Source: Schleiferiaceae bacterium (lineage in GTDB: Bacteria; Bacteroidota; Bacteroidia; Flavobacteriales; Schleiferiaceae). From it: a DNA stretch of 21,727 bases. The translations under genes were made by a program, and so were the position numbers. The number at the start of each line of letters is the position of its first letter. Within the stretch, counting starts at the first letter, position 1. A model generated the notes under the pieces. The model had not been told where the DNA came from, searched no databases, and saw only the letters and a list, made by a program, of their open reading frames with translations. This document shows, in pieces, positions 1 through 7,268 of this stretch. The DNA is taken from NCBI GenBank assembly GCA_022424815.1, contig JAKMGS010000014.1, positions 1-21,727 on the forward strand, in the 5' to 3' direction.

Positions 1-1038
1 ATCGTTTGCTGCAGCTTTCTCCTTCATCTCAGCCACTGGTGTTGCGAGATCTGGAGTAAACGGTCCATTCAAATGTGGTGTCAATTCGTCTAGGTTGATT
101 TCGATCACTTGGTCGAAGTACTGCTCAGGGTTGGCGTACACCTCAGCATCACCCGTCAAGTGCTCAGCTACTGCATCAGCAGCATCTACTACATCTTGAC
201 GACCCGTTGCTGCCAAATAGCGACGCATGCTGTCGTCGTAACCGAATGTTGATGTCGTTGCACCGATCTCCGCACCCATGTTACAGATGGTTCCTTTACC
301 CGTAGCGCTCAAGCTCTCTGCACCCTCACCGAAGTACTCAACGATTGCGCCAGTACCGCCTTTCACCGTGAGGATACCTGCCACCTTCAAGATGACATCC
401 TTAGGCGCAGTCCAACCGTTCAAACGACCGGTGAGCTTCACACCAATGAGCTTAGGGAATTTAAGCTCCCAAGCCATTCCCGCCATTACATCTACAGCAT
501 CTGCACCACCTACACCGATAGCGACCATACCTAGACCCCCAGCGTTTACTGTATGAGAATCTGTACCGATCATCATACCGCCTGGGAAGGCATAGTTCTC
601 AAGAACTACCTGGTGAATAATACCAGCACCTGGCTTCCAGAAACCGATGCCGTACTTGTTGCATACTGAAGAAAGGAAGTTGAATACCTCGTTATTCTTG
701 TTGATTCCGTCTTGCAAATCTTTATCTGCGCCAATTCTCGCTTGGATCAAGTGATCCGCGTGAGCCGTAGAAGGAACCGCTACTTTGCTTTTACCAGCTT
801 GCATGAACTGCAACAAGGCCATCTGCGCTGTTGCATCTTGCATGGCCACACGGTCGGGTGCGAAGTCTACATAGCTGGCACCACGGTCAAAGGCCTGGTC
901 AGCTGCTCCGTCCCACAAGTGGGCGTATAAAATTTTCTCAGAAAGTGTCAATGGCTTACCCACTGCCTTACGAGCAGCAGCAATACGCTCTGGGTAGCGC
1001 TCATACACTTTGCGAATCATGTCGATATCGAACGTCAT
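1..1038 (-). CDS. acn: Aconitate hydratase (aconitase), N-terminal part, cut by window edge
   Basis: Interconverts citrate and isocitrate in the TCA cycle using a [4Fe-4S] cluster; cytoplasmic. The frame is open from the ATG at 1038 to base 1 (346 residues), about half of the roughly 750 residues usual for the mitochondrial-type aconitase common in Bacteroidota. Seen directly: an N-terminus MTFDIDMIRKVYERYPERI, the substrate-site stretch GTDSHTVNAGGLG, and the neighbouring segments KPGAGIIHQ and AIGVGGADA, all typical of the family. The three cluster-binding cysteines lie further downstream and are outside the window. The start was chosen because the family begins just before the 'FDIDMI' segment and the upstream bases contain no better ATG. 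A 167-base gap separates it from the upstream T9SS gene, and that gap holds a plausible promoter of its own. The identity is secure; the gene is incomplete only because of the window. Confidence 0.95.
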   Translation of the reverse strand, partial: MTFDIDMIRKVYERYPERIAAARKAVGKPLTLSEKILYAHLWDGAADQAFDRGASYVDFAPDRVAMQDATAQMALLQFMQAGKSKVAVPSTAHADHLIQARIGADKDLQDGINKNNEVFNFLSSVCNKYGIGFWKPGAGIIHQVVLENYAFPGGMMIGTDSHTVNAGGLGMVAIGVGGADAVDVMAGMAWELKFPKLIGVKLTGRLNGWTAPKDVILKVAGILTVKGGTGAIVEYFGEGAESLSATGKGTICNMGAEIGATTSTFGYDDSMRRYLAATGRQDVVDAADAVAEHLTGDAEVYANPEQYFDQVIEINLDELTPHLNGPFTPDLATPVAEMKEKAAAND

Positions 1039-1067
1039 AGAATCAGAGTTAACTTGTTTAGCGAGCA

Positions 1068-1099
1068 CGAAAATACCACATAATTGGCCACTCACCTAA
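1068..1099 (-). promoter_or_regulatory. Candidate promoter of the aconitase gene
   Basis: On the minus strand TTAG (1099-1096), a 20-base spacer, then TATTTTCG (1075-1068). Each half has one mismatch to the Bacteroidota consensus TTTG-N19-21-TAnnTTTG. It would give a leader of roughly 25 bases before the ATG at 1038. The gap also holds a small palindrome, TCAATAGATTGA (1117-1128), upstream of the -33 element; whether it is an operator is unknown. Confidence 0.4.
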
Positions 1100-1205
1100 C
1101 AGGATTTCGTTAAGAATCAATAGATTGAACCAATGATTCCTACATTCACTTTTTCAAGGAATGGAAATCTATAAATTCGTAAAAAAGAGGGGGTGATTTT
1201 GAGGA

Positions 1206-2027
1206 TTATTGAATCCAGACCTTCAAATTGTGGAACCAATTTTCACCTTCCACACGCACTACATACATACCTGTGCTCCAAAGGCCGGTATCGTAACGGT
1301 GCAGCATTCGTGGATCCATAGACGCTATTTGCTGCCCTGCCGCATTGTAGATCGTAGTCCCATAAGCTCCGCCCATTGAAATCTCTAGCAATCCATTGCT
1401 CTGACGCACGTGCAAATCCTCAAGCACCGTTTGCATAATGTCCAACAACTCAAAGGCCGCTGTGTGTGACGAGTCCTTGGCTGGGTTAAAGCTCCAATCT
1501 TTGATGGTAAAACTCTTGGCACTATCCTCTACATCAATGCGCGCCCAACCGTAACAAGCGGTATCGTCCTTCATGATGCGAAGGCCTAAATACCCATCGG
1601 TCAAGGGTCCTGCCCAGTTTGAGTTCGGGTAAGCTTGGCCGTCCACGCGGAACGCCATATACCCTATGCTGGTTGAGGCATTGATGCCCTGAAACTGAGC
1701 GTTCACATCAATAGTAGTCCCTGGCACCACACGCTCCACGTAAGCAAAACCATTGCTCACACTTCCCATGGCCAAATTCCCTTCGATGCTATCCCCAGGG
1801 TGCAGAAGAATGGCGTTCACATTGCCCAACTGTCCACCGCCCAAGATGTGCTCAATGGTAAAGTCAACTATGGTATCGCCGTCTAGATCCAACTCGTAGA
1901 TTCCATCGACGATGGTCGTATCATCAATGTCGGTGTACATATACTGCGCCTGCGCTGCCGTAGTCCCTAGAAGGGCTGCTGCCGAGGCCATGTATTTCGC
2001 CAATGGGGTCGAGTTGTTTTTTTCCAT
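1206..2027 (-). CDS. Secreted protein with T9SS type A C-terminal sorting domain
   Basis: A 273-residue exported protein of unknown function. Residues 1-28 form a Sec signal peptide ending in AAQAQ. The central part (about 30-185) has an 'ELDLDGDTIVDF' segment, resembling an Asp-rich calcium-type repeat, and otherwise looks like a beta-rich domain of the kind found in Bacteroidota surface proteins. The last ~75 residues match the T9SS type A sorting signal: an 'IYNAAGQQI' strand, then D...GMYVVRVEG, then a final 'LKVWIQ'. In this family the domain targets the protein across the outer membrane by the type IX system, where it is cleaved off and the cargo is usually attached through A-LPS (family knowledge). 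The gene starts 16 bases after the upstream fusion gene ends. A -7 element abuts the start codon, so it may have its own leaderless transcript. No catalytic motif is recognised. The ATG at 2027 gives a sound signal peptide. Confidence 0.85.
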   Translation of the reverse strand: MEKNNSTPLAKYMASAAALLGTTAAQAQYMYTDIDDTTIVDGIYELDLDGDTIVDFTIEHILGGGQLGNVNAILLHPGDSIEGNLAMGSVSNGFAYVERVVPGTTIDVNAQFQGINASTSIGYMAFRVDGQAYPNSNWAGPLTDGYLGLRIMKDDTACYGWARIDVEDSAKSFTIKDWSFNPAKDSSHTAAFELLDIMQTVLEDLHVRQSNGLLEISMGGAYGTTIYNAAGQQIASMDPRMLHRYDTGLWSTGMYVVRVEGENWFHNLKVWIQ

Positions 2028-2032
2028 GGGGG

Positions 2033-2040
2033 CAAATATA
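2033..2040 (-). promoter_or_regulatory. TATATTTG -7 element directly before the T9SS gene
   Basis: TATATTTG on the minus strand is an exact match to TAnnTTTG and ends only 5 bases before the ATG at 2027. Transcription would start at or within about 2 bases of the start codon. A TTG at 2058-2056 lies 15 bases upstream, which is shorter than the usual 17-23 spacing, so the -33 half is weak. Confidence 0.45.
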
Positions 2041-2043
2041 GGT

Positions 2044-4527
2044 TTAAAACCTTCGCAAGTCCTTATTCACGACGGCTTTAAGCAGGGAAATATCCACGGA
2101 TTTAACACAATATTTGGAGAGGGTTTTTAAAGCTGTGGCCAATTCTCCCAAGACCTCGCCACGTTCCACTGCAGCCAAGAGCTCCTCATAGACCAGTTCC
2201 ACCACTTCCGCCTGAGGTTCCATGCCCCACCAGCGTTCGTGTTTCACATATTCTTGTTCCCAGCGATCGTGCTCCTCCCATTGCAAGGGTGCTCCTTCCG
2301 CACTTGCCATGCGGCGCTGACTCTGTAAAACAGCTTGCACTCCGCGGCGCATCACCACAATGAGTTTTGGTCCTGCCGGCAATGGTGCCTGGCGCAACAA
2401 TGGGAACACCACCTTCATGGCCTTTCCGCGCTGCTCTTCGATCCAGCTCGCATCCCAATGCCATTCCTTGATCGATTCGTGCTCAAAATATCCGGCGGCA
2501 TTGTGCTCATCGGCCGTCCGTTTTTCGTCTGTGACCAATTCTATTCCACCCGCCCTCAATAATTGCATGGCTAGCGATGTGCCACTTCTTGGCGGCCCAG
2601 TTACGATAATATGCGGCGCCACGGCTTCACCCATCATATTTTGGTACACTCCTCGAGCAAAATTGGCCTCGCGAGACATCCCCAACTTCCCAAACACAAA
2701 GGCCAAAGCCCCGTGCACTTTCGGCTGATGAAATACCTGCTCCGTACTAGCTAAAGCCGCTTCCATTGCGCCCTGCCAATCCTCTCTCTCTAGAGCAAGC
2801 ATCAAACGCAGATTCAAAACATCCACCGCCTGTGAATCGGTTTTTTTAAGCAACGGGTCTAATTCCTCCCAGCGTCCTGCCTTCACCAACAATCGGCCCC
2901 AGAGCACCACCTGTTCCTTCGGCAATACCCCACCGTCCATCGGCTCCAACAATCCTTCAGGCAGCTCCAAGTCTCCCCCTCGGGACACCTTCACCAGCCT
3001 CAAATAATACTCCTTCACCCGCGCCAAAGCATCCTCCTGGATCCAAGCCACAAATTCCGCCAAGGCCTCGAACTGCTTCGACTCTGCCAACAAAGCCGCC
3101 CCCAGCAACAAATACCGGCTCGGGCTCCCCGGCCCCAACTCTAAAGATTGCAGCACTTGCCAAGCTTCCCGCGGGCGCTCTTGCGCCCGTAGGCTCCGGG
3201 CGAGGTAATACCCGTTTTCCACCAAACGCGCTCCGCCCTGCGCCCTATCCTGCGCATCTAAATAGCCGAGTTTCACCAGGGTATCTAGCAATTCCTCTTC
3301 CATCTGCGGCGAACGCCCTTGCTCGACTAATTGCGGTGCTGAACCTAGTAGCACCTCTTGGGTCGGTGTAGGCCAATAGGCAGGCAAGTGGCCAGCCATC
3401 TCCGGCAAGGCCTTGAGGTTGTGGGTTGCCAACAGCATAGGGGCAATATCGAGCAGCGTGAGTCCGCTGAGCTGTTCGAGCACAGGTATTTGGGGACCTT
3501 TAGCGACGAACAGGCCATAGAATTGGTGTTCCAAGGCTGGCGCCCCGGCATGGTTTGGCAAGGCGGTCCAACGTTCCTCTCCAGACCTAAATCCATGGTC
3601 GCTGATTAAAAAGGTGTTGGCCTGAGGTTGAGATTCGATATAGGTTCCTAAGAACAGATCATGGAGCCTGTAGGCGGCTTCCACAATGAAATGGAACTTC
3701 GCAAAATCTTCAGCCGTGACCGCAGATAATTGAGGCGGATGGTATTTCATGGCCAGGTGCTTGAAATGATCGAGCGCGTCGAAATAGATGCTCAGGTGTC
3801 CACCAGGAGCCGCCGCCATCGCTAGACTCGCGGCAAGGTGCACATTCAAAGCGTGTACGAGAATCTTCAACACGCTGCGCACCACATCGTCCGTACTGTC
3901 CAATTCCCTACCGGGGAAGAACGACGCCAATGCTTCGGCGGGCACCTCCTCCGGACGAATCTTCAATGCTTCATACAACGGCTTCAAGGCACTGGGCAAC
4001 ACCCCCTCCTCGAGCCAATTAGATTCTTCTGCAACGGCAAGATTAGAAATACGAACGGCGCCATGCACAGAAGGCCTTGCAGGATGCGAGGGCCACCAAG
4101 CCACCGCAGAGGCCGGGGTTCCACCACTTTCCAACACTTCCCAAAAGGTGGGCACCTGAATAGAGGTGCCGCGCACCGCGCGCATATGATCTTCGTGCCA
4201 TTCTGTGAATCCGTGAATGCCATGGTCAATGGGCCATCTCGAGGTGGCTATGCTAGTCCACAGCATCGGAGAAATAGGCGGATCCATCGAAGCAAGCGGG
4301 GCATGCAGCCCGCCTTCCATAAGGGTGGCAAGATTTGGTAACGCGCCTTTTTCGAGCAACGGCATGGCCACCGCCCAATCCGCTGCATCCCATCCTATTA
4401 GTACCGAATGGAAGCTTCTAGATGCCAGCAGTTCTTTGTACGGCGTAAGGGAAACACCCTTTAATTGGGCAATGTTTTGGTAGCCACCGGCTAGAAATCC
4501 CAAGGTATGTTTGAAATCTTGCTGCAC
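2044..4527 (-). CDS. Phosphodiesterase/alkaline-phosphatase fold + helical repeats + sulfotransferase fusion protein
   Basis: An 827-residue three-part protein. Residues ~40-385 are an alkaline-phosphatase-superfamily type I phosphodiesterase. Its expected two-metal ligands are visible: D47 (in GWDAADW), candidate nucleophile S86 before LWTSIATS, D250 and H254 (FDALDH), D310-H311 (SDHG) and H334. Residues ~400-635 are helical, TPR-like repeats. Residues ~638-790 are a sulfotransferase: the 5'-phosphosulfate loop GPPRSGTS (644-651), a GYFEHESI segment, and a 3'-phosphate-binding stretch RRGVQAVLQSQRR (727-739). Sulfotransferases move sulfate from PAPS to a hydroxyl or amine. No signal peptide or membrane segment is visible, so a cytoplasmic place is inferred. 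The start is GTG at 4527; no in-frame ATG precedes the catalytic Asp. Substrates are unknown. The middle of the gene is clearly more GC-rich than the window average (35 of 60 bases at 3061-3120). Domain identities are firm; the joint function is not. Confidence 0.85.
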   Translation of the reverse strand: MQQDFKHTLGFLAGGYQNIAQLKGVSLTPYKELLASRSFHSVLIGWDAADWAVAMPLLEKGALPNLATLMEGGLHAPLASMDPPISPMLWTSIATSRWPIDHGIHGFTEWHEDHMRAVRGTSIQVPTFWEVLESGGTPASAVAWWPSHPARPSVHGAVRISNLAVAEESNWLEEGVLPSALKPLYEALKIRPEEVPAEALASFFPGRELDSTDDVVRSVLKILVHALNVHLAASLAMAAAPGGHLSIYFDALDHFKHLAMKYHPPQLSAVTAEDFAKFHFIVEAAYRLHDLFLGTYIESQPQANTFLISDHGFRSGEERWTALPNHAGAPALEHQFYGLFVAKGPQIPVLEQLSGLTLLDIAPMLLATHNLKALPEMAGHLPAYWPTPTQEVLLGSAPQLVEQGRSPQMEEELLDTLVKLGYLDAQDRAQGGARLVENGYYLARSLRAQERPREAWQVLQSLELGPGSPSRYLLLGAALLAESKQFEALAEFVAWIQEDALARVKEYYLRLVKVSRGGDLELPEGLLEPMDGGVLPKEQVVLWGRLLVKAGRWEELDPLLKKTDSQAVDVLNLRLMLALEREDWQGAMEAALASTEQVFHQPKVHGALAFVFGKLGMSREANFARGVYQNMMGEAVAPHIIVTGPPRSGTSLAMQLLRAGGIELVTDEKRTADEHNAAGYFEHESIKEWHWDASWIEEQRGKAMKVVFPLLRQAPLPAGPKLIVVMRRGVQAVLQSQRRMASAEGAPLQWEEHDRWEQEYVKHERWWGMEPQAEVVELVYEELLAAVERGEVLGELATALKTLSKYCVKSVDISLLKAVVNKDLRRF

Positions 4528-4552
4528 AGCGTAAAAGTAATTGCTAATTTTG
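4519..4552 (+). promoter_or_regulatory. Candidate promoter of the MacB/FtsX-type permease
   Basis: TTG (4519-4521), a 23-base spacer and TAATTTTG (4545-4552), an exact match to TAnnTTTG. It lies in the short divergent gap, with its -33 half overlapping the start of the opposite gene. The leader would be about 15 bases. Confidence 0.5.
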
Positions 4553-4571
4553 TCTTGGCCCCAAGATCTTG

Positions 4572-5813
4572 ATGATGAAGCACCGCAAATACTTAGAAAC
4601 CGCCTTCCTTTCTTGGAGAGCCATTACTGCGGCACCGCTCAGAACCATCCTGACCTCACTGATTATCTCCTTTGGCATCATGGCCCTCGTGGGCATTTTG
4701 AGCGCTACGGATGCGCTTAAACAGAGCCTCGAATCAAATTTCACAAGCTTAGGGGCCAATACCCTGACTGTTCGTAGTTCACAGGGCGGCTTTTTTGTAG
4801 ACGACTCTGAATACAGGGAAAATCCCTCCATCACCTACAGAGAGGCCCTCGCATTTAAAAAACGTATGGACTTCCCTGGTTCAGTGACATCATTGACCTA
4901 CATAGCGAGTGGCACGGCGAAATTGGCTTATGAAAATATCACTACGAATCCAAACAATACAATCACAGCCACCGATGAAAACTACTTACTTACGGGTGGA
5001 TTTGAACTAGCAGAGGGAAGAAACTTCACCGCAGATGATGTGTATGCCGGACGAAATTATACCATTCTAGGGAACGAAACCCGCAGGGACCTATTTGGTG
5101 ATGGTCCAGCGGTTGGGGAAGTCATTAAAATTCAAGGACAACCTTATTTGGTTGTGGGTGTTTTAGCAGAGAAGGGAAATTCTAGCTTTTTCTCGGGAGA
5201 CCGCGGAGCTTGGGTAACCTTGACGTATGCACGCTCTCATTTTAGTGGCGGCGTTCCAAATTATACCATCAGTACCATGAGTCCTAGCGCGCCACTACTC
5301 ACTGCCGTTGAAGGAAGAGCAATGGCCATCATGCGCAGTGTACGTAAACTCTCTCCGAGAGAGCGCGATAACTTCAGCATCATGCGCAGCGATAGCATCG
5401 CCAAAAGCCTGATTGAAAACCTCAGCATGGTCACGGTCGTAGCCTTTATCATCGGCATCATCACCTTATTAGGAGCATCGATTGCTCTGATGAACATCAT
5501 GTTGGTGAGCGTCACCGAGCGCACAAGGGAGATTGGAACGCGTAAAGCAATAGGTGCAACGCGACTAAGCATCACTCAGCAATTCTTAACCGAAGCCCTA
5601 ATCATCACACAACTGGGTGGATGGACGGGAATCTTATTTGGTATTGCCATCGGAAACGTAGTAGCACAACAGATTGGCGGAGATTTCTTCATCCCCTGGG
5701 GATGGATTGCTGTCGCCTTTCTAATGTCAGTGGGAGTAGGATTAATTTCGGGATGGTATCCTGCCAAGAAAGCTGCTGAACTCGATCCAGTAGAAGCTCT
5801 GCGCTACGAATAG
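4572..5813 (+). CDS. MacB/FtsX-type ABC transporter permease
   Basis: A 413-residue inner-membrane permease of the MacB/LolC/FtsX class. These work with a separate ATPase as mechanotransmitters that move lipoproteins, peptides or toxins at the periplasmic face. Layout: TM1 at about 25-45 (ILTSLIISFGIMALVGIL), a large periplasmic core of the MacB_PCD type (about 50-270), then three TM helices in the C-terminal FtsX domain, with the typical VSVTERTREIGTRKAIGA coupling segment after TM2 and the closing DPVEALRYE. The frame is open from a TTG at 4569, but ATG at 4572 or 4575 is the likelier start. No ATP-binding gene is adjacent, so the partner ATPase must be elsewhere. It is divergent from the sulfotransferase fusion (44-base gap) and convergent with a tiny membrane gene whose stop lies 1 base away. 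The substrate cannot be told from sequence. Confidence 0.9.
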   Translation: MMKHRKYLETAFLSWRAITAAPLRTILTSLIISFGIMALVGILSATDALKQSLESNFTSLGANTLTVRSSQGGFFVDDSEYRENPSITYREALAFKKRMDFPGSVTSLTYIASGTAKLAYENITTNPNNTITATDENYLLTGGFELAEGRNFTADDVYAGRNYTILGNETRRDLFGDGPAVGEVIKIQGQPYLVVGVLAEKGNSSFFSGDRGAWVTLTYARSHFSGGVPNYTISTMSPSAPLLTAVEGRAMAIMRSVRKLSPRERDNFSIMRSDSIAKSLIENLSMVTVVAFIIGIITLLGASIALMNIMLVSVTERTREIGTRKAIGATRLSITQQFLTEALIITQLGGWTGILFGIAIGNVVAQQIGGDFFIPWGWIAVAFLMSVGVGLISGWYPAKKAAELDPVEALRYE

Positions 5814-5814
5814 A

Positions 5815-5988
5815 TTATTCCAAGCCGTCCTTGCGCTTTTCCATTTTCACATAGCCTAGACCGGCTCCTATGGCCACACCAATGGCGATCCAAAGCCCTA
5901 GGTTCTCGTTGAGGACTCCAAAGACAACACCCGCCATGAGGCCATAACTAGTGAACTGGGCAATGATCTTATCTTCTTTTTTCTCCAT
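5815..5988 (-). CDS. Small glycine-rich membrane protein (57 residues)
   Basis: An ATG at 5988 opens a 57-codon frame ending in TAA at 5815. It starts MEKKEDKIIAQ and ends MEKRKDGLE, so both ends are charged. The middle carries two short hydrophobic stretches (GLMAGVVFGVL and GLWIAIGVAIGAGLGY) with glycines at close spacing, like a glycine-zipper hairpin. A two-helix inner-membrane protein is the simplest reading; no function is recognised. It lies just after the ribosomal-operon terminator in the same direction, and its end nearly touches the convergent permease gene. It is probably transcribed by read-through or by a weak promoter inside the terminator's T-rich tail. The protein-like composition and clean fit between neighbours support a real gene, but no homologue was checked. 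Confidence 0.65.
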   Translation of the reverse strand: MEKKEDKIIAQFTSYGLMAGVVFGVLNENLGLWIAIGVAIGAGLGYVKMEKRKDGLE

Positions 5989-5999
5989 GTGGGCAAGGT

Positions 6000-6030
6000 A
6001 AAATAAAAAGCCATCCCGAGGGATGGCTTT
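6000..6030 (-). terminator. Intrinsic terminator of the rpsF-rpsR-rplI operon
   Basis: A perfect 11-bp stem (AAAGCCATCCC, 6007-6017, with GGGATGGCTTT, 6020-6030) around a 2-base loop. On the minus strand it is followed by TTTTTATTTT. It lies 25 bases past the rplI stop codon. Confidence 0.9.
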
Positions 6031-6055
6031 CGCTTATTATTGAAGTGCTCGAAGC

Positions 6056-6505
6056 CTACGCTTCCGCAACAACGTCAAATTCAAAGTTAACTACTACCTC
6101 GCGGTGCAAACGTACTGTTGCGTTGTAGTGACCCAAAGCTTTGATAGTACCACCGGTGATAGAAATGAATTTCTTATCAATAGCAACACCTGCAGTAGCC
6201 AATTCATCAGCAACATTTGCGTTGTTGATAGAACCGAAGAGTTTGTTACCCTGACCCAATTTAGCGGCCATTTTCAACTCTACACCTGCCAATTTCTCAG
6301 CAGTAGCTTTTGCATCAGCAATGGCTTGAGCTTCTTTGTGCGCACGTTGACGCAAGTTCTCAGCCAATACTTTCTTAGCGCTCTCTGTAGCCAAAACACC
6401 GTATCCTTGTGGGATAAGGAAGTTGCGTCCGTAACCATCTTTTACAGTGACCACGTCATCCGCAAAACCTAGGTTCTCTACGTCTTTCTTTAGAATGATT
6501 TCCAT
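6056..6505 (-). CDS. rplI: 50S ribosomal protein bL9
   Basis: A 149-residue bL9, the elongated two-domain protein of the large subunit that helps keep reading frame and affects ribosome spacing. The N-terminal RNA-binding domain shows MEIILKKDVENLGFADD and the family signature GYGRNFLIPQGYG (residues ~24-36). An Ala/Lys-rich central helix (~50-80) follows, then the C-terminal domain to residue 149. Length is normal for the family. It is the last gene of the rpsF-rpsR-rplI operon, starts 9 bases after the rpsR stop, and ends just before a strong intrinsic terminator. The ATG at 6505 matches the family N-terminus exactly. No Shine-Dalgarno sequence precedes it, as expected for Bacteroidota. Confidence 0.98.
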   Translation of the reverse strand: MEIILKKDVENLGFADDVVTVKDGYGRNFLIPQGYGVLATESAKKVLAENLRQRAHKEAQAIADAKATAEKLAGVELKMAAKLGQGNKLFGSINNANVADELATAGVAIDKKFISITGGTIKALGHYNATVRLHREVVVNFEFDVVAEA

Positions 6506-6514
6506 GGTGCTCTA

Positions 6515-6790
6515 TTATTTTAGGTTATCTGCTACGTAAGGCATCAATGCAATGTGGCGTGAACGCTTGATTGCAGTAGCCAATTTTCTTTGGTATTTCA
6601 ATGAAGTTCCAGTCAAACGACGAGGTAAGATTTTACCTTGTGGGTTTACAAAACGCAACAAGTAATCTGGATCCTTGTAGTCAATGTACTTAATACCTGA
6701 CTTTTTGAAACGACAGTATTTTTTCTGGTTTCCGCTCTCTACGTTGATGGGCTGCAAGTAACGCACATCGCCCTTTCCTTTAGTTGCCAT
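6515..6790 (-). CDS. rpsR: 30S ribosomal protein bS18
   Basis: A 91-residue bS18, a small-subunit platform protein that pairs with bS6. It shows YCRFKKSGIKYIDYKDPDYL (residues ~25-44), then FVNPQGKILPRRLTGTS and the basic RNA-binding helix QRKLATAIKRSRHIALMPY. The N-terminal ~20 residues are an extension typical of longer bS18 forms. It lies between rpsF (11-base gap) and rplI (9-base gap), the common order; no ssb or priB gene is inserted, unlike in Bacillus or E. coli. In the Flavobacterium johnsoniae ribosome, bS18 together with bS6 and bS21 was shown to sequester the anti-Shine-Dalgarno end of 16S rRNA. This fits the lack of Shine-Dalgarno motifs in this window. Confidence 0.98.
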   Translation of the reverse strand: MATKGKGDVRYLQPINVESGNQKKYCRFKKSGIKYIDYKDPDYLLRFVNPQGKILPRRLTGTSLKYQRKLATAIKRSRHIALMPYVADNLK

Positions 6791-6801
6791 AGTCTAGTCT
6801 T

Positions 6802-7134
6802 TTATGCGTTTACTTTAGCACGACGCTTTGCAGCGTACTCGATGCCGTATTTATCCATTCTTACTGTCAAAAAACGCATGATGCGCTCGTCGCGTTTGAA
6901 TTCAACTTCTAGAGGAGCGATAGCATCGCCGCCTACAGTGTATTCAATAAAGTGGTAAAAGCCACTTTTTTTCTTTTGGATTGGGTAAGCCATCTTTTTG
7001 AGGCCCCAATTCTCTTTGTTGATAATGCTCGCACCCTTCTCTTTCAAGAAGCCTACGTACTTATCTACCGCTTCCTTTACCTGATCTTCAGATAAAACGG
7101 GATTCAAAATGAAAACGGTTTCGTATTGATTCAT
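6802..7134 (-). CDS. rpsF: 30S ribosomal protein bS6
   Basis: A 110-residue bS6, the small-subunit platform protein that binds 16S rRNA as a dimer with bS18. It starts MNQYETVFILNPVLSEDQV, the family pattern, and contains NWGLKKMAYPIQKKKSGFY and the closing strand RIMRFLTVRMDKY. It lacks the long acidic or Ser-rich tail found in some groups. It is the first gene of the ribosomal operon, read from a strong consensus promoter about 30 bases upstream. The leader is AT-rich with no Shine-Dalgarno motif, as in other Bacteroidota ribosomal genes. The ATG at 7134 is the only sensible start. Confidence 0.98.
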   Translation of the reverse strand: MNQYETVFILNPVLSEDQVKEAVDKYVGFLKEKGASIINKENWGLKKMAYPIQKKKSGFYHFIEYTVGGDAIAPLEVEFKRDERIMRFLTVRMDKYGIEYAAKRRAKVNA

Positions 7135-7162
7135 AATTATTTGAACTAAAAATTTAGGAGTG

Positions 7163-7193
7163 CAAATGTACGCGACTTTTTAATACGGACCAA
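7163..7193 (-). promoter_or_regulatory. Promoter of the rpsF operon
   Basis: TTG (7193-7191), exactly 20 bases, then TACATTTG (7170-7163) on the minus strand. This is a full match to the Bacteroidota housekeeping promoter (TTTG/TTG-N19-21-TAnnTTTG). The implied leader is about 25 bases and AT-rich. Confidence 0.8.
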
Positions 7194-7256
7194 GCTTGTT
7201 AGCAACGTGTTTACAGCTCTTTTTTATGGAGGGCAAAAATAGCCCAATCATCCGCT

Positions 7257-7264
7257 TATATTTG
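7257..7264 (+). promoter_or_regulatory. TATATTTG -7 element of dnaX, 4 bases before the start codon
   Basis: TATATTTG is an exact match to TAnnTTTG and is followed by TGGT and the ATG at 7269. The transcript would begin at or next to the ATG, that is, be leaderless. No TTG is seen at the expected -33 place; the region there holds GGGC-N7-GCCC instead. Confidence 0.5.
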
Positions 7265-7268
7265 TGGT

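Noticed and set aside
1117..1128. Palindrome TCAATAGATTGA upstream of the aconitase gene
   Set aside because: A 12-base palindrome in an AT-rich gap is expected by chance fairly often; no second copy is seen in the window, so no regulator can be proposed.
3838..4341. A 167-codon plus-strand frame opposite the phosphodiesterase domain
   Set aside because: It is antisense to codons that encode the conserved metal-site region; its Arg/His-rich translation has no protein-like pattern and the other strand explains the sequence.
7231..7245. GGGC-N7-GCCC before dnaX as an operator
   Set aside because: The stem is only 4 bp and lies where a -33 element is expected; this is too short to separate from chance.
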